From Pseudomonas azerbaijanoccidentalis (lineage in GTDB: Bacteria; Pseudomonadota; Gammaproteobacteria; Pseudomonadales; Pseudomonadaceae), in assembly GCF_019145495.1 (NCBI RefSeq), contig NZ_JAHSTU010000002.1:682001-746000 (forward strand): DNA of 64,000 bases. Reading direction: 5' to 3'. Under the pieces are notes generated by a model, which worked only from the letters and a program-made list of their open reading frames with translations, was not told where the DNA came from and ran no database searches. Position numbers and translations under genes: made by a program. Positions 50,327-59,785 of the stretch are shown here, piece by piece (position 1 is the first letter of the stretch; every line of letters begins with the position of its first letter).

Positions 50327-51388
50327 GTGATCGAACTGCTCAGCGGGCTGGTGCTGCTGATTGCCGGCGCCGAATTGATGGTGCGCGCCGCAGTGCGCCT
50401 TGCCGCGCGGCTGCACGTTCGGCCGCTGATCATCGGCTTGACCATCGTCGCCCTCGGCAGCAGCGCGCCACAGATGGCCGTCAGCCTGCAAGCCACGTTG
50501 GCGCATAACGCCGACATCGCCGTCGGCAGCGTGATCGGCAGCAGCATCTTCAACATTCTCGTCACCCTTGGGCTCTCAGCGCTGGTTATTCCGCTGCGGG
50601 TTTCAAGGCAATTCGTACGCTTGGACATTCCGCTGATGATCGGAGCCAGCCTGCTGGTGTTCGTACTGGCGTGGAATGAAGAACTGACACGCGCCGATGG
50701 TGTGATCCTGTTGGCGGCATTGCTCCTGTATCTGGCCTTGCTGCTGCGCCAGTCGCGGCATTCGGTGCGCCCGGTATCGACCCACGGCCACACCGGGGAG
50801 GCGCCATGGTTCACCAGCCTGCTGATGATCGTCGCCGGGCTGGGGATGCTGGTGTATGCCGGGCATTTGTTGCTGGGCGCGGCGGTGGCGGTGGCCACCG
50901 ACCTGGGCTTGTCGGAGCGGATCATCGGCTTGACCATCGTCGCAGTCAGCACCTCCCTGCCTGAACTCGCGACTTCGTTGATTGCCGCGTTGCGCGGTGA
51001 ACGAGAGATCGCCGTGGGCAACGTGATCGGCAGCAATCTGTTCAATCTTCTGGGGGTGCTCGGGGTGACGGCACTGATTGCACCATCACCGTTGTCGGTC
51101 TCACCCAATGCCCTGGAATTCGACCTGCCCGTAATGCTTGGCGTTGCCGTGCTGTGCCTGCCAGTGTTCTATTCCGGCTACCGGGTGACCCGCGCCGAAG
51201 GCCTGCTGTTTTTGGGCTTGTACCTGGCTTACGGGCTGCATGTGGTGTCATTCACCACTGGCATGCCGCTGGCGGGCAAGCTTGAACGCCTGATGCTGTT
51301 TTTCATCCTGCCGGCGCTGGTGGCGTTCTTGCTGTTTACGTCGCTGCGCGCCTGGCGGCGCCAACACCACAAGAAGGAATTGCCATGA
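50327..51388 (+). CDS. Sodium/calcium exchanger family protein (YrbG-like)
   Basis: This 353-residue protein with about ten membrane helices contains the two CaCA alpha-repeats, GLTIVALGSSAPQMAVSLQA (about residue 45) and GLTIVAVSTSLPELATSLIA (about 205), each followed by a GSVIGSSIFNILVTLG / GNVIGSNLFNLLGVLG helix. It should exchange Ca2+ or another cation for Na+ or H+. The GTG at 50327 lacks a clear ribosome-binding site and no ATG lies upstream in frame, so the start is uncertain. It overlaps the next gene by four bases (ATGA). Confidence 0.85.
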   Translation: MIELLSGLVLLIAGAELMVRAAVRLAARLHVRPLIIGLTIVALGSSAPQMAVSLQATLAHNADIAVGSVIGSSIFNILVTLGLSALVIPLRVSRQFVRLDIPLMIGASLLVFVLAWNEELTRADGVILLAALLLYLALLLRQSRHSVRPVSTHGHTGEAPWFTSLLMIVAGLGMLVYAGHLLLGAAVAVATDLGLSERIIGLTIVAVSTSLPELATSLIAALRGEREIAVGNVIGSNLFNLLGVLGVTALIAPSPLSVSPNALEFDLPVMLGVAVLCLPVFYSGYRVTRAEGLLFLGLYLAYGLHVVSFTTGMPLAGKLERLMLFFILPALVAFLLFTSLRAWRRQHHKKELP

Positions 51389-51765
51389 CCGAGCATAAAA
51401 AACCCGGCGTTGAAGTACGTCGCCAAGTGATGGGCGACGCTTTTGTCGACCGTGCACTGGGCAACGCCAATGAGTTCACCCAGCCGCTGCAGGATTTCGT
51501 CAACGAACACGCTTGGGGTGCGGTGTGGAACCGTGAAGGTTTGCCGCTGAAAACCCGCAGCCTGATCACCCTCGCTGCGCTGACAGCGCTGAAGTGCCCG
51601 CAGGAATTGAAAGGCCACGTACGCGGTGCGCTGAACAACGGCTGCACCGTGGATGAGATTCGCGAAGCGCTGCTGCATTGCGCCGTGTATGCCGGTGTGC
51701 CGGCAGCGATTGATGCGTTTCGGGCGGCGCAGGAAGTGATTGATACCTACCAGAAGCCTGAATAG
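51385..51765 (+). CDS. Carboxymuconolactone decarboxylase family protein
   Basis: This 126-residue helical protein is close to PcaC (4-carboxymuconolactone decarboxylase) in length and has the family active-site region EALLHCAVYAGVPAAIDAF (about residue 95) and NREGLPLKTRSLITLAALTAL. No other pca genes are adjacent, so a catabolic role is not supported by context. Related proteins act as peroxide-linked disulfide or decarboxylase enzymes. It is translationally coupled to the exchanger gene by an ATGA overlap. Confidence 0.82.
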   Translation: MTEHKKPGVEVRRQVMGDAFVDRALGNANEFTQPLQDFVNEHAWGAVWNREGLPLKTRSLITLAALTALKCPQELKGHVRGALNNGCTVDEIREALLHCAVYAGVPAAIDAFRAAQEVIDTYQKPE

Positions 51766-51778
51766 TTTCGTTGTCTTG

Positions 51779-51850
51779 AAAAGATCGCCGCCTGCGGCAG
51801 CGCCTACAGTGGAATACGCTCAACTGTAGGCGCTGGCAGCGATCTTTTGA
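51779..51850. repeat. Diverged REPIN (GATCGCCGCC variant)
   Basis: AAAAGATCGCCGCCTGCGGC and an inverse arm ending GCAGCGATCTTTTGA enclose ACTGTAGGCGCT-type ends. It is a diverged copy of the main REP family, between convergent genes. Confidence 0.7.
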
Positions 51851-51853
51851 TTT

Positions 51854-52795
51854 TCAGATCCACCCGCCCCACTGCAACAAAAAGATCCCGATATTGGTGG
51901 TCACCGCCGCCATCAACGTGGTGATCACGATGATCGCCGCCGCCAGTTCATGATTGCCATCCGCCGCCCGGGCCATGACGAAACTGGCGGCGGCAGTCGG
52001 GCTGCCGAAGTACAAAAACAGAATCCCCAGCTCCGCCCCACGAAAGCCCCAGAGCCACGCACCGAGTGTCGCCAGAATCGGCAGGCCGAGCATTTTCACC
52101 AGGCTTGAACTGAGCGCCATCGAGCCACTTTTGCGCATCGCCGCCAGCGACAGCGTGCCGCCAATGCAAATCAACGCCAGGGGCAAGGTGGTTTGCGCCA
52201 GATACTGGCCGGACGTCTCCAGCCATCCCGGCAAGCTGATTTTGAAGTAGGCAAACGGGGCGGCCGCGAACACGCTGATGATCAACGGATTGACCATGAC
52301 GCTTTTGCAAATACTCCACGGATCAGACTTGATCACCGGGCTGTAGACCGCCAGCACGATGGTCGAGAGCGTGTTGTAGAACAGGATCACCAGCGCCGCG
52401 AGAATCGCCCCGAGGGAAATCCCGTAGTCACCGTACATGCTCGCCGCCAGCGCCAGGCCGATCACGCCGTTGTTACCGCGAAAGGCGCCCTGGGTGTAGA
52501 TCCCGCGGTCTTCGCGCGGGCACTTGAAAATCGCCCAGCCCCAGGCAATGGCAAAGCACACCAGGGTCGCCAGGGAGAAGTAGATCAGCAGCGCCGGTTG
52601 CAGCGCGGCGTGAAGGTCGGCATGCAGGATGCCCAGGAACAGCAACGCCGGCATGGTGACGTTGAACACCAGGGACGACGCAGTGTGGATGAAGTTGTCG
52701 TTGATCCAGTCGATGCGTTTGAGCAACACCCCGAGAAACAGCATGGCGAACACCGGTGCGGTGATGTTCAGGGTTTCGAGGAAAATTGCCAGCAT
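51854..52795 (-). CDS. AEC family transporter (auxin efflux carrier type)
   Basis: The start MLAIFLETLNITAPVFAML at 52795 gives 313 residues with about ten membrane helices; the frame upstream to 53146 runs through a REPIN and is not coding. The Mem_trans/AEC pattern is seen in FAMLFLGVLLKRIDWIND, FRGNNGVIGLALAASMYGD and the C-terminal SPTAAASFVMARAADGNHELA. Characterised relatives move malate, malonate or other small carboxylates. Its location beside garD could suggest an organic-acid substrate, but a REPIN separates them. Confidence 0.85.
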   Translation of the reverse strand: MLAIFLETLNITAPVFAMLFLGVLLKRIDWINDNFIHTASSLVFNVTMPALLFLGILHADLHAALQPALLIYFSLATLVCFAIAWGWAIFKCPREDRGIYTQGAFRGNNGVIGLALAASMYGDYGISLGAILAALVILFYNTLSTIVLAVYSPVIKSDPWSICKSVMVNPLIISVFAAAPFAYFKISLPGWLETSGQYLAQTTLPLALICIGGTLSLAAMRKSGSMALSSSLVKMLGLPILATLGAWLWGFRGAELGILFLYFGSPTAAASFVMARAADGNHELAAAIIVITTLMAAVTTNIGIFLLQWGGWI

Positions 52796-52873
52796 GCCGG
52801 GAGGACCTTGGGGTGGGCGTCGGTAGGTGGCTAATGATAAGCCACCAAGGACATCGGCGTCTGGTAGACCGTC

Positions 52874-52966
52874 ATCGCCAGCAGGCTGGCTCCCACAGGA
52901 GGGCTTCTGTGTTGCACAAACCGTGTGAACACCGAAGATCCCTGTGGGAGCCAGCCTGCTGGCGAT
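52874..52966. repeat. REPIN (GTGGGAGCCAGCCTGCTGGCGAT family)
   Basis: ATCGCCAGCAGGCTGGCTCC with CACAG (52874-52898) is perfectly inverted at 52942-52966, enclosing 43 bases, between garD and the AEC transporter gene. Confidence 0.9.
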
Positions 52967-52982
52967 GAACGATAACGCGGTC

Positions 52983-54536
52983 TCAGGTAATCGGCGCCGG
53001 GTTGAACAAGGTGATGTCGTTATGCAGCTTGTGCTTTTCCGCCCACGTCTGTTGCTTGCCGCTGGCCACGTCCAGGTAGTAGTGGAACAACTCCCAACCG
53101 AGGTCTTCGATGGAAGCGCGCCCGGTAGCGATACGCCCGGCATCAATGTCGATCAAATCCGGCCAGCGTTGCGCCAGTTCGGTACGCGTCGAGACCTTCA
53201 CCACAGGCGCCATGGCCAAACCATACGGCGTACCACGACCGGTAGTGAACACGTGCAGGTTCATCCCCGCCGCCAACTGCAACGTCCCGCAGACAAAGTC
53301 ACTGGCCGGGGTCGCGCAGAAGATCAGTCCTTTTTCCTTGAAGCGCTCGCCAGGGCCGAGCACGCCGCTGATCGCGCTGCTACCGGATTTGACGATCGAA
53401 CCCAACGACTTCTCGACAATGTTCGACAACCCGCCCTTCTTGTTGCCCGGCGTGGTATTGGCGCTGCGGTCCGCTTCACCCTTGGCCAGGTAACGGTCGT
53501 ACCAATCCATTTCCCGCACCAGCTCCTGCGCGACTTCCTTGGTTTGCGCCCGGGAGGTCAGCAGGTAGATCGCGTCGCGCACTTCGGTGACTTCGGAAAA
53601 CATCACCGTCGCGCCCGCCCGCAGCAACAAGTCCGAGGCATAGCCCAGCGCCGGGTTGGCGGTGATGCCGGAGAACGCATCACTGCCGCCGCACTGCATG
53701 CCAAGGATTAGCTCGGACGCCGGCACGGTTTCCCGACGGCGTTGATCGAGCTTCTTCAAACGGGTTTCCGCCAGCTCCATGATCTGTTCGATCATCTCGG
53801 TGAAACCGTGACTGGAATCCTGCAAGCGATACAACCACGGCTCGCTCAAATCCACGGAGCTGTCGTTCTCGTGCATCACCTGCCCGGCCTGCAATTTCTC
53901 GCAGCCCAGGCTGATCACCAGAGCCTCGCCGCCCAGGTTCGGGTTGCGCGCCAGGTTGCGCACGGTGCGAATCGGGATGTACGCATCAGTCGCGGTGATC
54001 GCCACGCCGCAGCCGTAGCTGTGAGTCAGCGCCACCACGTCATCGACGTGCGGGTACTTGGGCAGCAACTCTTTCTTGATGCGGTTGACCGCGTGATCGA
54101 GCACCCCGGTCACGCACTGCACGGTGGTGGTGATGCCGAGAATGTTGCGCGTGCCGACGGTGCCGTCGGCATTGCGATAACCCTCGAAAGTGAAGCCTTC
54201 CAGCGGAGCGGGCGCGGCCGGCACTTCGGTGGACAGCGGCAGGCTGTCCAGCGGTGGCGCGGTCGGCATGCGCAGTTGATCTTCCTTGACCCAACTGCCG
54301 CGAGGAATCGGCTGCAAGGCATAGCCAATAACCTGGCCGTAACGAATCACCTGACCACCCTCGGGAATGTTCTCCAGGGTGACCTTGTGGCTCTGTGGCA
54401 CGAAGTCCACGGTCACCAGGCCATCGGCAAACTCGGTGCCCGCCGGGACGCCCTGGTCGTTGACCACGATCACTACGTTGTCCCGCTCGTGCAGGCGGAT
54501 GTAGCGCGGCGAGTCGGAATGTTCAATCAACTGCAT
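52983..54536 (-). CDS. garD: Galactarate dehydratase
   Basis: GarD dehydrates galactarate (mucate) to 5-dehydro-4-deoxy-D-glucarate. The 517-residue protein has an N-terminal SAF domain (about 1-95) and a UxaA/GarD C-terminal domain with [41 protein letters not shown] and [20 protein letters not shown]. It is iron-dependent in the family. It is last in the operon kdgD-ketoglutarate semialdehyde dehydrogenase-MFS-garD, 11 bases after the transporter, feeding kdgD with its substrate. Confidence 0.94.
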   Translation of the reverse strand: MQLIEHSDSPRYIRLHERDNVVIVVNDQGVPAGTEFADGLVTVDFVPQSHKVTLENIPEGGQVIRYGQVIGYALQPIPRGSWVKEDQLRMPTAPPLDSLPLSTEVPAAPAPLEGFTFEGYRNADGTVGTRNILGITTTVQCVTGVLDHAVNRIKKELLPKYPHVDDVVALTHSYGCGVAITATDAYIPIRTVRNLARNPNLGGEALVISLGCEKLQAGQVMHENDSSVDLSEPWLYRLQDSSHGFTEMIEQIMELAETRLKKLDQRRRETVPASELILGMQCGGSDAFSGITANPALGYASDLLLRAGATVMFSEVTEVRDAIYLLTSRAQTKEVAQELVREMDWYDRYLAKGEADRSANTTPGNKKGGLSNIVEKSLGSIVKSGSSAISGVLGPGERFKEKGLIFCATPASDFVCGTLQLAAGMNLHVFTTGRGTPYGLAMAPVVKVSTRTELAQRWPDLIDIDAGRIATGRASIEDLGWELFHYYLDVASGKQQTWAEKHKLHNDITLFNPAPIT

Positions 54537-54547
54537 GACGCCGCTCC

Positions 54548-55915
54548 TCAGGAATGCGCTTGAGACAATTTGTTATGGGTTTCAGGACCGCTGACCGGTG
54601 GCTCTTTGAGCACCACACGCTTGATCGGACCGACGATCACCAGATAGCTGAACACCGCGACCAGTGCGTTGCAACCGACGAAGACCAACGCCCATTTGAA
54701 CGAACCGGTGGAGCTGATGATGTAGCCAATCACGATCGGGGTGGTGATCGATGCGATGTTACCGAAGGTGTTGAACAGGCCACCGCTCAGACCGGCGATC
54801 TGTTTCGGTGAAGTGTCGGACACCACGGCCCAGCCCAGTGCGCCCACGCCTTTGCCGAAGAAGGCCAGGGCCATGAAGCCGACGACCATCCATTCAACAT
54901 CGACATAGTTGCAGGCCACGATGCTGCTGGAAACCAGCAAGCCGGCAATGATCGGCGCCTTGCGGGCGAAGGTCAGCGAATGGCCTTTGCGCAGCAGGTA
55001 ATCGGAAATCACCCCGCCGAGCACACCACCGATGAAGCCGCAGATGGCCGGTAACGAGGCGATGAAACCGGCCTTGAGGATGGTCATGCCGCGCTCTTGT
55101 ACCAGGTACACCGGGAACCAGGTCAGGAAGAAGTAGGTGATGCCGTTGATGCAATATTGGCCCAGATACACGCCTAGCATCATGCGGTTGGTCAGCAGTT
55201 GGCGGATGTAGTCCCACTTCGGACCGTCGACTTTTTTGCCTTTGCCTTTGTCCTGGTCCATGTCGACCATACCGCCGTTGTCGGCGATGTGCTTGAACTC
55301 GGCGTCGTTGATCATCGGGTGTTGGCGCGGACTGTAGATCACTTTCAGCCAGATGCCAGAGAAGATGATGCCGATCACACCCATGACGATGAACACGTGC
55401 TGCCAGCCGAAGCTGTAGACGATCCAGCCCATCAACGGTGCGAACAACACGGTGGCAAAGTACTGCGCCGAGTTGAAGATCGCCGAGGCGGTGCCGCGTT
55501 CAGCGGTCGGGAACCAGGCTGCCACGATACGTGCGTTGCCGGGGAAGGATGGCGCTTCGGCCAGGCCCACCAAAAAGCGCAGCATGAACAGCGCAACCAC
55601 GGCGGTGGACATGCCGAACTCGCCGACATAGCCCTGCAGGACGGTGAACAGCGACCAGGTGAAGATGCTCAGTGCGTAGATTTTTTTCGAACCGAAACGG
55701 TCCAGCAGCCAGCCACCAGGAATTTGCCCGGCCACGTAGGCCCAACCGAATGCGGAGAAGATATAGCCGAGGGTAACGGCGTCAATGCCGAGGTCTTTTT
55801 GCAGGCTGGAGCCAGCGATTGCGATGGTAGCCCGGTCGGCGTAGTTGATCGTGGTCACCAGAAACAGCATGAGCAGGATCAAATAGCGGACGTGAGTCGG
55901 CTTGGTCGATTGCAT
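54548..55915 (-). CDS. MFS transporter for galactarate/glucarate (GudP/GarP type)
   Basis: The start [18 protein letters not shown] at 55915 gives 455 residues with twelve predicted membrane helices; the longer frame from 56023 crosses a REPIN. It belongs to the anion:cation symporter branch of the major facilitator superfamily, with [30 protein letters not shown] [21 protein letters not shown] and [16 protein letters not shown] typical of D-glucarate/D-galactarate/galactonate permeases. Context with garD and kdgD supports hexarate uptake. Confidence 0.9.
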   Translation of the reverse strand: MQSTKPTHVRYLILLMLFLVTTINYADRATIAIAGSSLQKDLGIDAVTLGYIFSAFGWAYVAGQIPGGWLLDRFGSKKIYALSIFTWSLFTVLQGYVGEFGMSTAVVALFMLRFLVGLAEAPSFPGNARIVAAWFPTAERGTASAIFNSAQYFATVLFAPLMGWIVYSFGWQHVFIVMGVIGIIFSGIWLKVIYSPRQHPMINDAEFKHIADNGGMVDMDQDKGKGKKVDGPKWDYIRQLLTNRMMLGVYLGQYCINGITYFFLTWFPVYLVQERGMTILKAGFIASLPAICGFIGGVLGGVISDYLLRKGHSLTFARKAPIIAGLLVSSSIVACNYVDVEWMVVGFMALAFFGKGVGALGWAVVSDTSPKQIAGLSGGLFNTFGNIASITTPIVIGYIISSTGSFKWALVFVGCNALVAVFSYLVIVGPIKRVVLKEPPVSGPETHNKLSQAHS

Positions 55916-55967
55916 GTAGATGTACTCCCACAAATTATTTTTATGCGCGGGTGAATCTGTTGTTGCT

Positions 55968-56053
55968 CTCTGTAGGAGCTGCCGAGTGAAACGAGGCTGC
56001 GATCTTTTGATCTTTAAAAGCAAAGATCGCAGCCTTCGGCAGCTCCTACAGAG
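55968..56053. repeat. REPIN inside the galactarate operon
   Basis: An inverted REP pair lies between the dehydrogenase and transporter genes of one operon. The left arm has the variant core GCCGAGTGAAACGAGGCTGC and the right arm the usual GATCGCAGCCTTCGGC. Confidence 0.88.
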
Positions 56054-56062
56054 CTATCGCGT

Positions 56063-57508
56063 TTACGAACCGATGTAGCTGGTCTTCACGACCGTGTAGA
56101 ACTCTTGCGCATAGCGACCTTGCTCACGTGATCCATAGGATGAACCTTTACGGCCACCGAACGGAACGTGGTAATCGACGCCGGCGGTCGGCAGGTTGAC
56201 CATCACCATTCCGGCCTGGGAGTGGCGTTTGAAGTGATTGGCGTACTTCAGCGACGTGGTGGCGATGCCCGCCGACAGACCGAACTCGGTGTCGTTGGCC
56301 ATGGCCAGGGCAGCTTCGTAATCGGCCACGCGGACGATGTTGGCCACTGGGCCAAAGATCTCTTCCTGGCTGATACGCATCGACGCTTCGCTGTCGGCAA
56401 ACAGCGTTGGCGCGAGGAAGTAGCCCTCGGTATCGCAAGTCACCAGACCACCGCCGCTGACCAGACGCGCACCTTCGGACTGGCCGATATCGATGTACTT
56501 CATGTCCTGTTCAAGCTGCGCCTGGGACACCACTGGACCGATGTCGGTACCGGCCTTCAAGGCGTGGCCGACTTTGATCGACTTCATACGCTCGGCCATG
56601 GCTTCTACGAACTTGTCGTGGATGCCAGCAGTGACGATGAAGCGGCTCGACGCGGTGCAGCGCTGGCCGGTGGAGTAGAACGCGCTCTGTACCGACAGCT
56701 CGACCGCTTGCTTGAGGTCAGCGTCGTCGAGAATGACCTGCGGGTTCTTGCCGCCCATTTCCAACTGGACTTTGGCCTGACGCGACACGCAGCTGACGGC
56801 GATCTGACGACCAACGCCAACGGAACCGGTGAAGCTGATACCGTCGACTTTCGGGCTGTGCACCAGTGCATCGCCCACCACACGACCGCTGCCCATCACC
56901 AGGTTGAACACACCGGCCGGGAAGCCCGCGCGGGAGATGATTTCGGCCAACGCCCAGGCACAGCCCGGCACCAGATCAGCAGGCTTGAGCACGACGCAGT
57001 TGCCGTAGGCCAGGGCCGGGGCGATTTTCCACGACGGGATCGCAATCGGGAAATTCCACGGAGTGATCAAGCCGACCACGCCCAAAGCTTCGCGAGTCAC
57101 TTCGACGTTAACGCCCGGACGCACCGACGGCAGGTAGTCGCCGGACAGACGCAGGCATTCACCGGCGAAAAACTTAAAGATGTTACCGGCGCGAGTCACT
57201 TCGCCGATGGCTTCGGGCAGGGTCTTGCCCTCTTCCCGGGCCAGCAGGGTGCCGAGCTCTTCGCGACGGGCGAGGATTTCAGTGCCGACTTTATCAAGGG
57301 AATCGTGACGCGCCTGAATGCCGGAAGTGGACCACGCCGGGAAGGCGGCACGGGCGGCATCGATGGCGGCATTGACCTGAGCCAGGTCAGCCTTGGCGTA
57401 ATCGCCAATGGTGTCGCTCAGCTCAGACGGGTTGATGTTGGCCGAGTAATCGCCACCGGCGACCCATTCACCGTTGATGTAGTTATCGAAACGCTTTGCA
57501 TCTGCCAC
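56063..57508 (-). CDS. 2,5-dioxovalerate (alpha-ketoglutarate semialdehyde) dehydrogenase
   Basis: This 481-residue NAD(P)+-dependent aldehyde dehydrogenase oxidises alpha-ketoglutarate semialdehyde to 2-oxoglutarate, the last step of hexarate breakdown. It shows [19 protein letters not shown] (about 145), the catalytic Glu region [16 protein letters not shown] (about 253) and the catalytic Cys in [15 protein letters not shown] (about 287). [17 protein letters not shown] lies near the C-terminus. Its place directly after kdgD identifies the substrate. A REPIN follows before the transporter gene. Confidence 0.92.
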   Translation of the reverse strand: MADAKRFDNYINGEWVAGGDYSANINPSELSDTIGDYAKADLAQVNAAIDAARAAFPAWSTSGIQARHDSLDKVGTEILARREELGTLLAREEGKTLPEAIGEVTRAGNIFKFFAGECLRLSGDYLPSVRPGVNVEVTREALGVVGLITPWNFPIAIPSWKIAPALAYGNCVVLKPADLVPGCAWALAEIISRAGFPAGVFNLVMGSGRVVGDALVHSPKVDGISFTGSVGVGRQIAVSCVSRQAKVQLEMGGKNPQVILDDADLKQAVELSVQSAFYSTGQRCTASSRFIVTAGIHDKFVEAMAERMKSIKVGHALKAGTDIGPVVSQAQLEQDMKYIDIGQSEGARLVSGGGLVTCDTEGYFLAPTLFADSEASMRISQEEIFGPVANIVRVADYEAALAMANDTEFGLSAGIATTSLKYANHFKRHSQAGMVMVNLPTAGVDYHVPFGGRKGSSYGSREQGRYAQEFYTVVKTSYIGS

Positions 57509-57569
57509 TTTAAGATCTCCTCACGCAAAAGGCCGCTGATCGCTCAGCGGCCTTACTTAATCGGTTGTG

Positions 57570-58481
57570 TTACTGCGCACCCTGCTTGTCGATCAGCGCG
57601 GCGAGCATTTCGTACTCTTCGCCAGTCAGATCGGTCAGCGGTGCCCGCACAGGGCCTGCGTCATAGCCGGCAATTTTTGCCCCGGCCTTGACGATGCTCA
57701 CGGCATAGCCAGCCTTGCGGTTGCGGATGTCCAGGTACGGCAGGAAGAAGTCGTCAATGATCTTGCCGACGGTGGCGTGATCTTCACGAGCGATCGCGTG
57801 GTAGAAGTCCATCGCGGTTTTCGGGATGAAGTTGAACACCGCCGAGGAGTAAACCGGTACGCCCAGCGCCTTGTAGGCAGCGGCGTAGACTTCAGCGGTC
57901 GGCAAACCGCCCAGGTAGCTGAAACGATCACCGAGACGGCGACGGATCGACACCATCAACTCGATATCGCCCAGGCCATCCTTGTAGCCGATCAGGTTCG
58001 GGCAGCGCTCGGCCAGACGTTCCAGCAGCGGTGCGTTCAGGCGGCAGACGTTGCGGTTGTAGACCACGACGCCGATGTTGACCGATTTGCACACGGCTTC
58101 AACGTGGGCGGCAACGCCGTCCTGGCTAGCTTCGGTCAGGTAGTGCGGCAGCAGCAACAGGCCTTTGGCGCCCAGACGTTCGGCTTCCTGTGCGTACTCA
58201 ATAGCTTGACGGGTCGAACCGCCCACGCCGGCCAGGATTGGCACGCTGGTGGCGCAAGTGTCGACGGCAGTCTTGATGATTTCCGAATATTCGCTGGCCG
58301 CCAGAGAGAAGAACTCACCGGTGCCGCCTGCGGCGAACAGAGCCGAGGCGCCGTATGGGGCCAGCCATTCGAGACGCTTGATGTAGCCAGCGCGGTTGAA
58401 ATCGCCCTGTGCATTGAAATCGGTAACCGGGAAAGACAGCAGACCGGAAGAGAGGATGGACTTCAGTTCTTGTGGATTCAT
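57570..58481 (-). CDS. kdgD: 5-dehydro-4-deoxyglucarate dehydratase
   Basis: KdgD dehydrates and decarboxylates 5-dehydro-4-deoxyglucarate to alpha-ketoglutarate semialdehyde. The 303-residue protein is a class I TIM-barrel of the DapA/NAL family: [20 protein letters not shown] (substrate loop, about 50), [24 protein letters not shown] (Tyr) and the Schiff-base Lys in [17 protein letters not shown] (about 185). It is first in the operon, with a strong promoter and operator 60 bases upstream. Confidence 0.94.
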   Translation of the reverse strand: MNPQELKSILSSGLLSFPVTDFNAQGDFNRAGYIKRLEWLAPYGASALFAAGGTGEFFSLAASEYSEIIKTAVDTCATSVPILAGVGGSTRQAIEYAQEAERLGAKGLLLLPHYLTEASQDGVAAHVEAVCKSVNIGVVVYNRNVCRLNAPLLERLAERCPNLIGYKDGLGDIELMVSIRRRLGDRFSYLGGLPTAEVYAAAYKALGVPVYSSAVFNFIPKTAMDFYHAIAREDHATVGKIIDDFFLPYLDIRNRKAGYAVSIVKAGAKIAGYDAGPVRAPLTDLTGEEYEMLAALIDKQGAQ

Positions 58482-58536
58482 TATTCGAACACCCTGGATT
58501 GCGACGTTGTGTGAGAAAACCTTTCAGCCTGCGCTG

Positions 58537-58576
58537 AAGTTGTAGGTCATCGTACAACTTAAAATACAACCGTCAA
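58537..58576 (-). promoter_or_regulatory. kdgD operon promoter with overlapping GntR-type operator
   Basis: On the minus strand TTGACG (58576-58571) and TACGAT (58554-58549) are 16 bases apart, a good sigma-70 pair. A perfect 8-base inverted repeat, AAGTTGTA-N8-TACAACTT (58537-58560), covers the -10. That geometry suits repression by the adjacent FadR-type GntR protein. The rest of the 58482-58865 gap holds the leader and one REPIN (58751-58828). Confidence 0.7.
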
Positions 58577-58750
58577 CTGCATTTCATCGCGGAGGGCGAA
58601 AATTGTTCGACAAGAAAGATCGAGATGTAGATTTTTAGCGGGTTTCAGGGCAGGTATGCAGAATCGAAGCGCTCGGATGAATCAGCGCTTTGGAGATAAG
58701 TTGTCGGAAGATTGAGGACAACCACAGGTTTTGTTTCATGGCTGACGGCC

Positions 58751-58828
58751 CTATCGCGAGCAGGCTCACTCCTACAGGAATCTTCAGTGTGGCGAGATCC
58801 ACTGTAGCAGCGAGCCTGCTCGCGATAG
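58751..58828. repeat. REPIN (CTATCGCGAGCAGGCTC family)
   Basis: CTATCGCGAGCAGGCTCACT with CCTACA and its inverse TGTAGCAGCGAGCCTGCTCG with CGATAG enclose about 26 bases. It is the only member of this third REP family in the window. Confidence 0.85.
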
Positions 58829-58865
58829 CGGTAGTTCGGACGATAGATGACGCAGGGCGGATTGC

Positions 58866-59615
58866 TTATCCGCGCTGCGCCTCAGCCTCTTCATGCGCAT
58901 GACGCAACCGCTCGCGGCTGTTGGTCAGGTGCAAACGCATGGCCGCTCGCGCCGCATCGGAATCCTGACGCGCGATGGCATCGTAGATTTCTTCGTGCTC
59001 ACGGCTCAGGCGATTCATGTAGTGCTGCTGATCGTCATGGGCCAGCCGCGCGGAGTTGAGACGGGTGCGTGGAATGATGCTGGTGCCCAGGTGCGTCATG
59101 ATGTCGGTGAAGTAGCGGTTGCCGGTCGACAGTGCAATCTGCAAGTGGAACTGGAAGTCCGAGGCCACGGCATCGCTGGCGTGTGACACGCTTTCGTTCA
59201 GCGCATCGAGTGCCGCACGCATCAACGCCAACTGCTCGGGGCTGCGGCGTTGCGCTGCCAGCCCGGCGGACTCCACTTCGAGACTGATGCGCAACTCCAG
59301 AATGGCCAGCACGTCACGCAAGGTGACCACGGTTGCCGGATCAATGCGAAAACCGCTCGGGCTCGGGGTGTCGAGCACGAAGGTGCCGATACCGTGGCGG
59401 GTTTCCACCTGCCCTGCCGCCTGCAAACGGGAAATCGCTTCGCGCACCACCGTGCGGCTGACGCCATGGGCATCCATGATCGCCGACTCGGTGGGCAACT
59501 TGTCGCCACGTTTGAGGTGGCCATCGCGGATCTGCTCGGACAGCACCGTCACCAGTTCCTGAGCGAGGCTGCGGCGCTTGCGAGGTAGGCGTGGTGCGTC
59601 GTTCGGGTTTTCCAT
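58866..59615 (-). CDS. FadR-subfamily GntR transcriptional regulator of hexarate catabolism
   Basis: This 249-residue regulator starts at MENPNDAPRLPRKRR (59615); an alternative ATG at 59624 (MFTMENP) is also possible. The winged helix-turn-helix is at about 15-80 (LPTESAIMDAHGVSRTVVREAISRLQ). The FCD ligand domain is at about 95-235, with metal-ligand type Asp/His positions in LEVESAGLAAQRR, DFQFHLQIALSTGN and EHEEIYDAIARQDSDAAR. It lies upstream of, and on the same strand as, the kdgD operon, so hexarates or their intermediates are the likely effectors. Confidence 0.9.
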   Translation of the reverse strand: MENPNDAPRLPRKRRSLAQELVTVLSEQIRDGHLKRGDKLPTESAIMDAHGVSRTVVREAISRLQAAGQVETRHGIGTFVLDTPSPSGFRIDPATVVTLRDVLAILELRISLEVESAGLAAQRRSPEQLALMRAALDALNESVSHASDAVASDFQFHLQIALSTGNRYFTDIMTHLGTSIIPRTRLNSARLAHDDQQHYMNRLSREHEEIYDAIARQDSDAARAAMRLHLTNSRERLRHAHEEAEAQRG

Positions 59616-59670
59616 GGTGAACATCTGTCTCGAAAAGTTCGGCTGCTGAAAGCGCATCATAGCGCAACGC

Positions 59671-59685
59671 GGTTGTACGATCACC
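59671..59685 (-). promoter_or_regulatory. Half-operator in the GntR gene promoter
   Basis: The minus-strand sequence GGTGATCGTACAACC matches 13 of 14 positions of the core of the kdgD operator (GGTCATCGTACAAC). It lies about 10 bases upstream of a TATGAT -10-like sequence (59661-59656). It suggests autoregulation. Confidence 0.5.
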
Positions 59686-59692
59686 ACCACCC

Positions 59693-59774
59693 CTGTAGGA
59701 GCTGCCGCAGGCTGCGATCTTTTGACTTTGATTATTCAAGATCAAAAGATCGCAGCCTGCGGCAGCTCCTACAG
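59693..59774. repeat. REPIN (GATCGCAGCCTGCGGC variant)
   Basis: Two arms are perfectly inverted around a spacer with TTGATTATTCAAGATC, between the GntR gene promoter and the ABC transporter stop. Confidence 0.9.
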
Positions 59775-59785
59775 AGGCATGGGAT

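Noticed and set aside
52796..53146. N-terminal extension of the AEC transporter frame
   Set aside because: The extension runs through a REPIN and part of the garD coding region on the same strand in another frame. Family similarity begins at MLAIFLETLN (52795).
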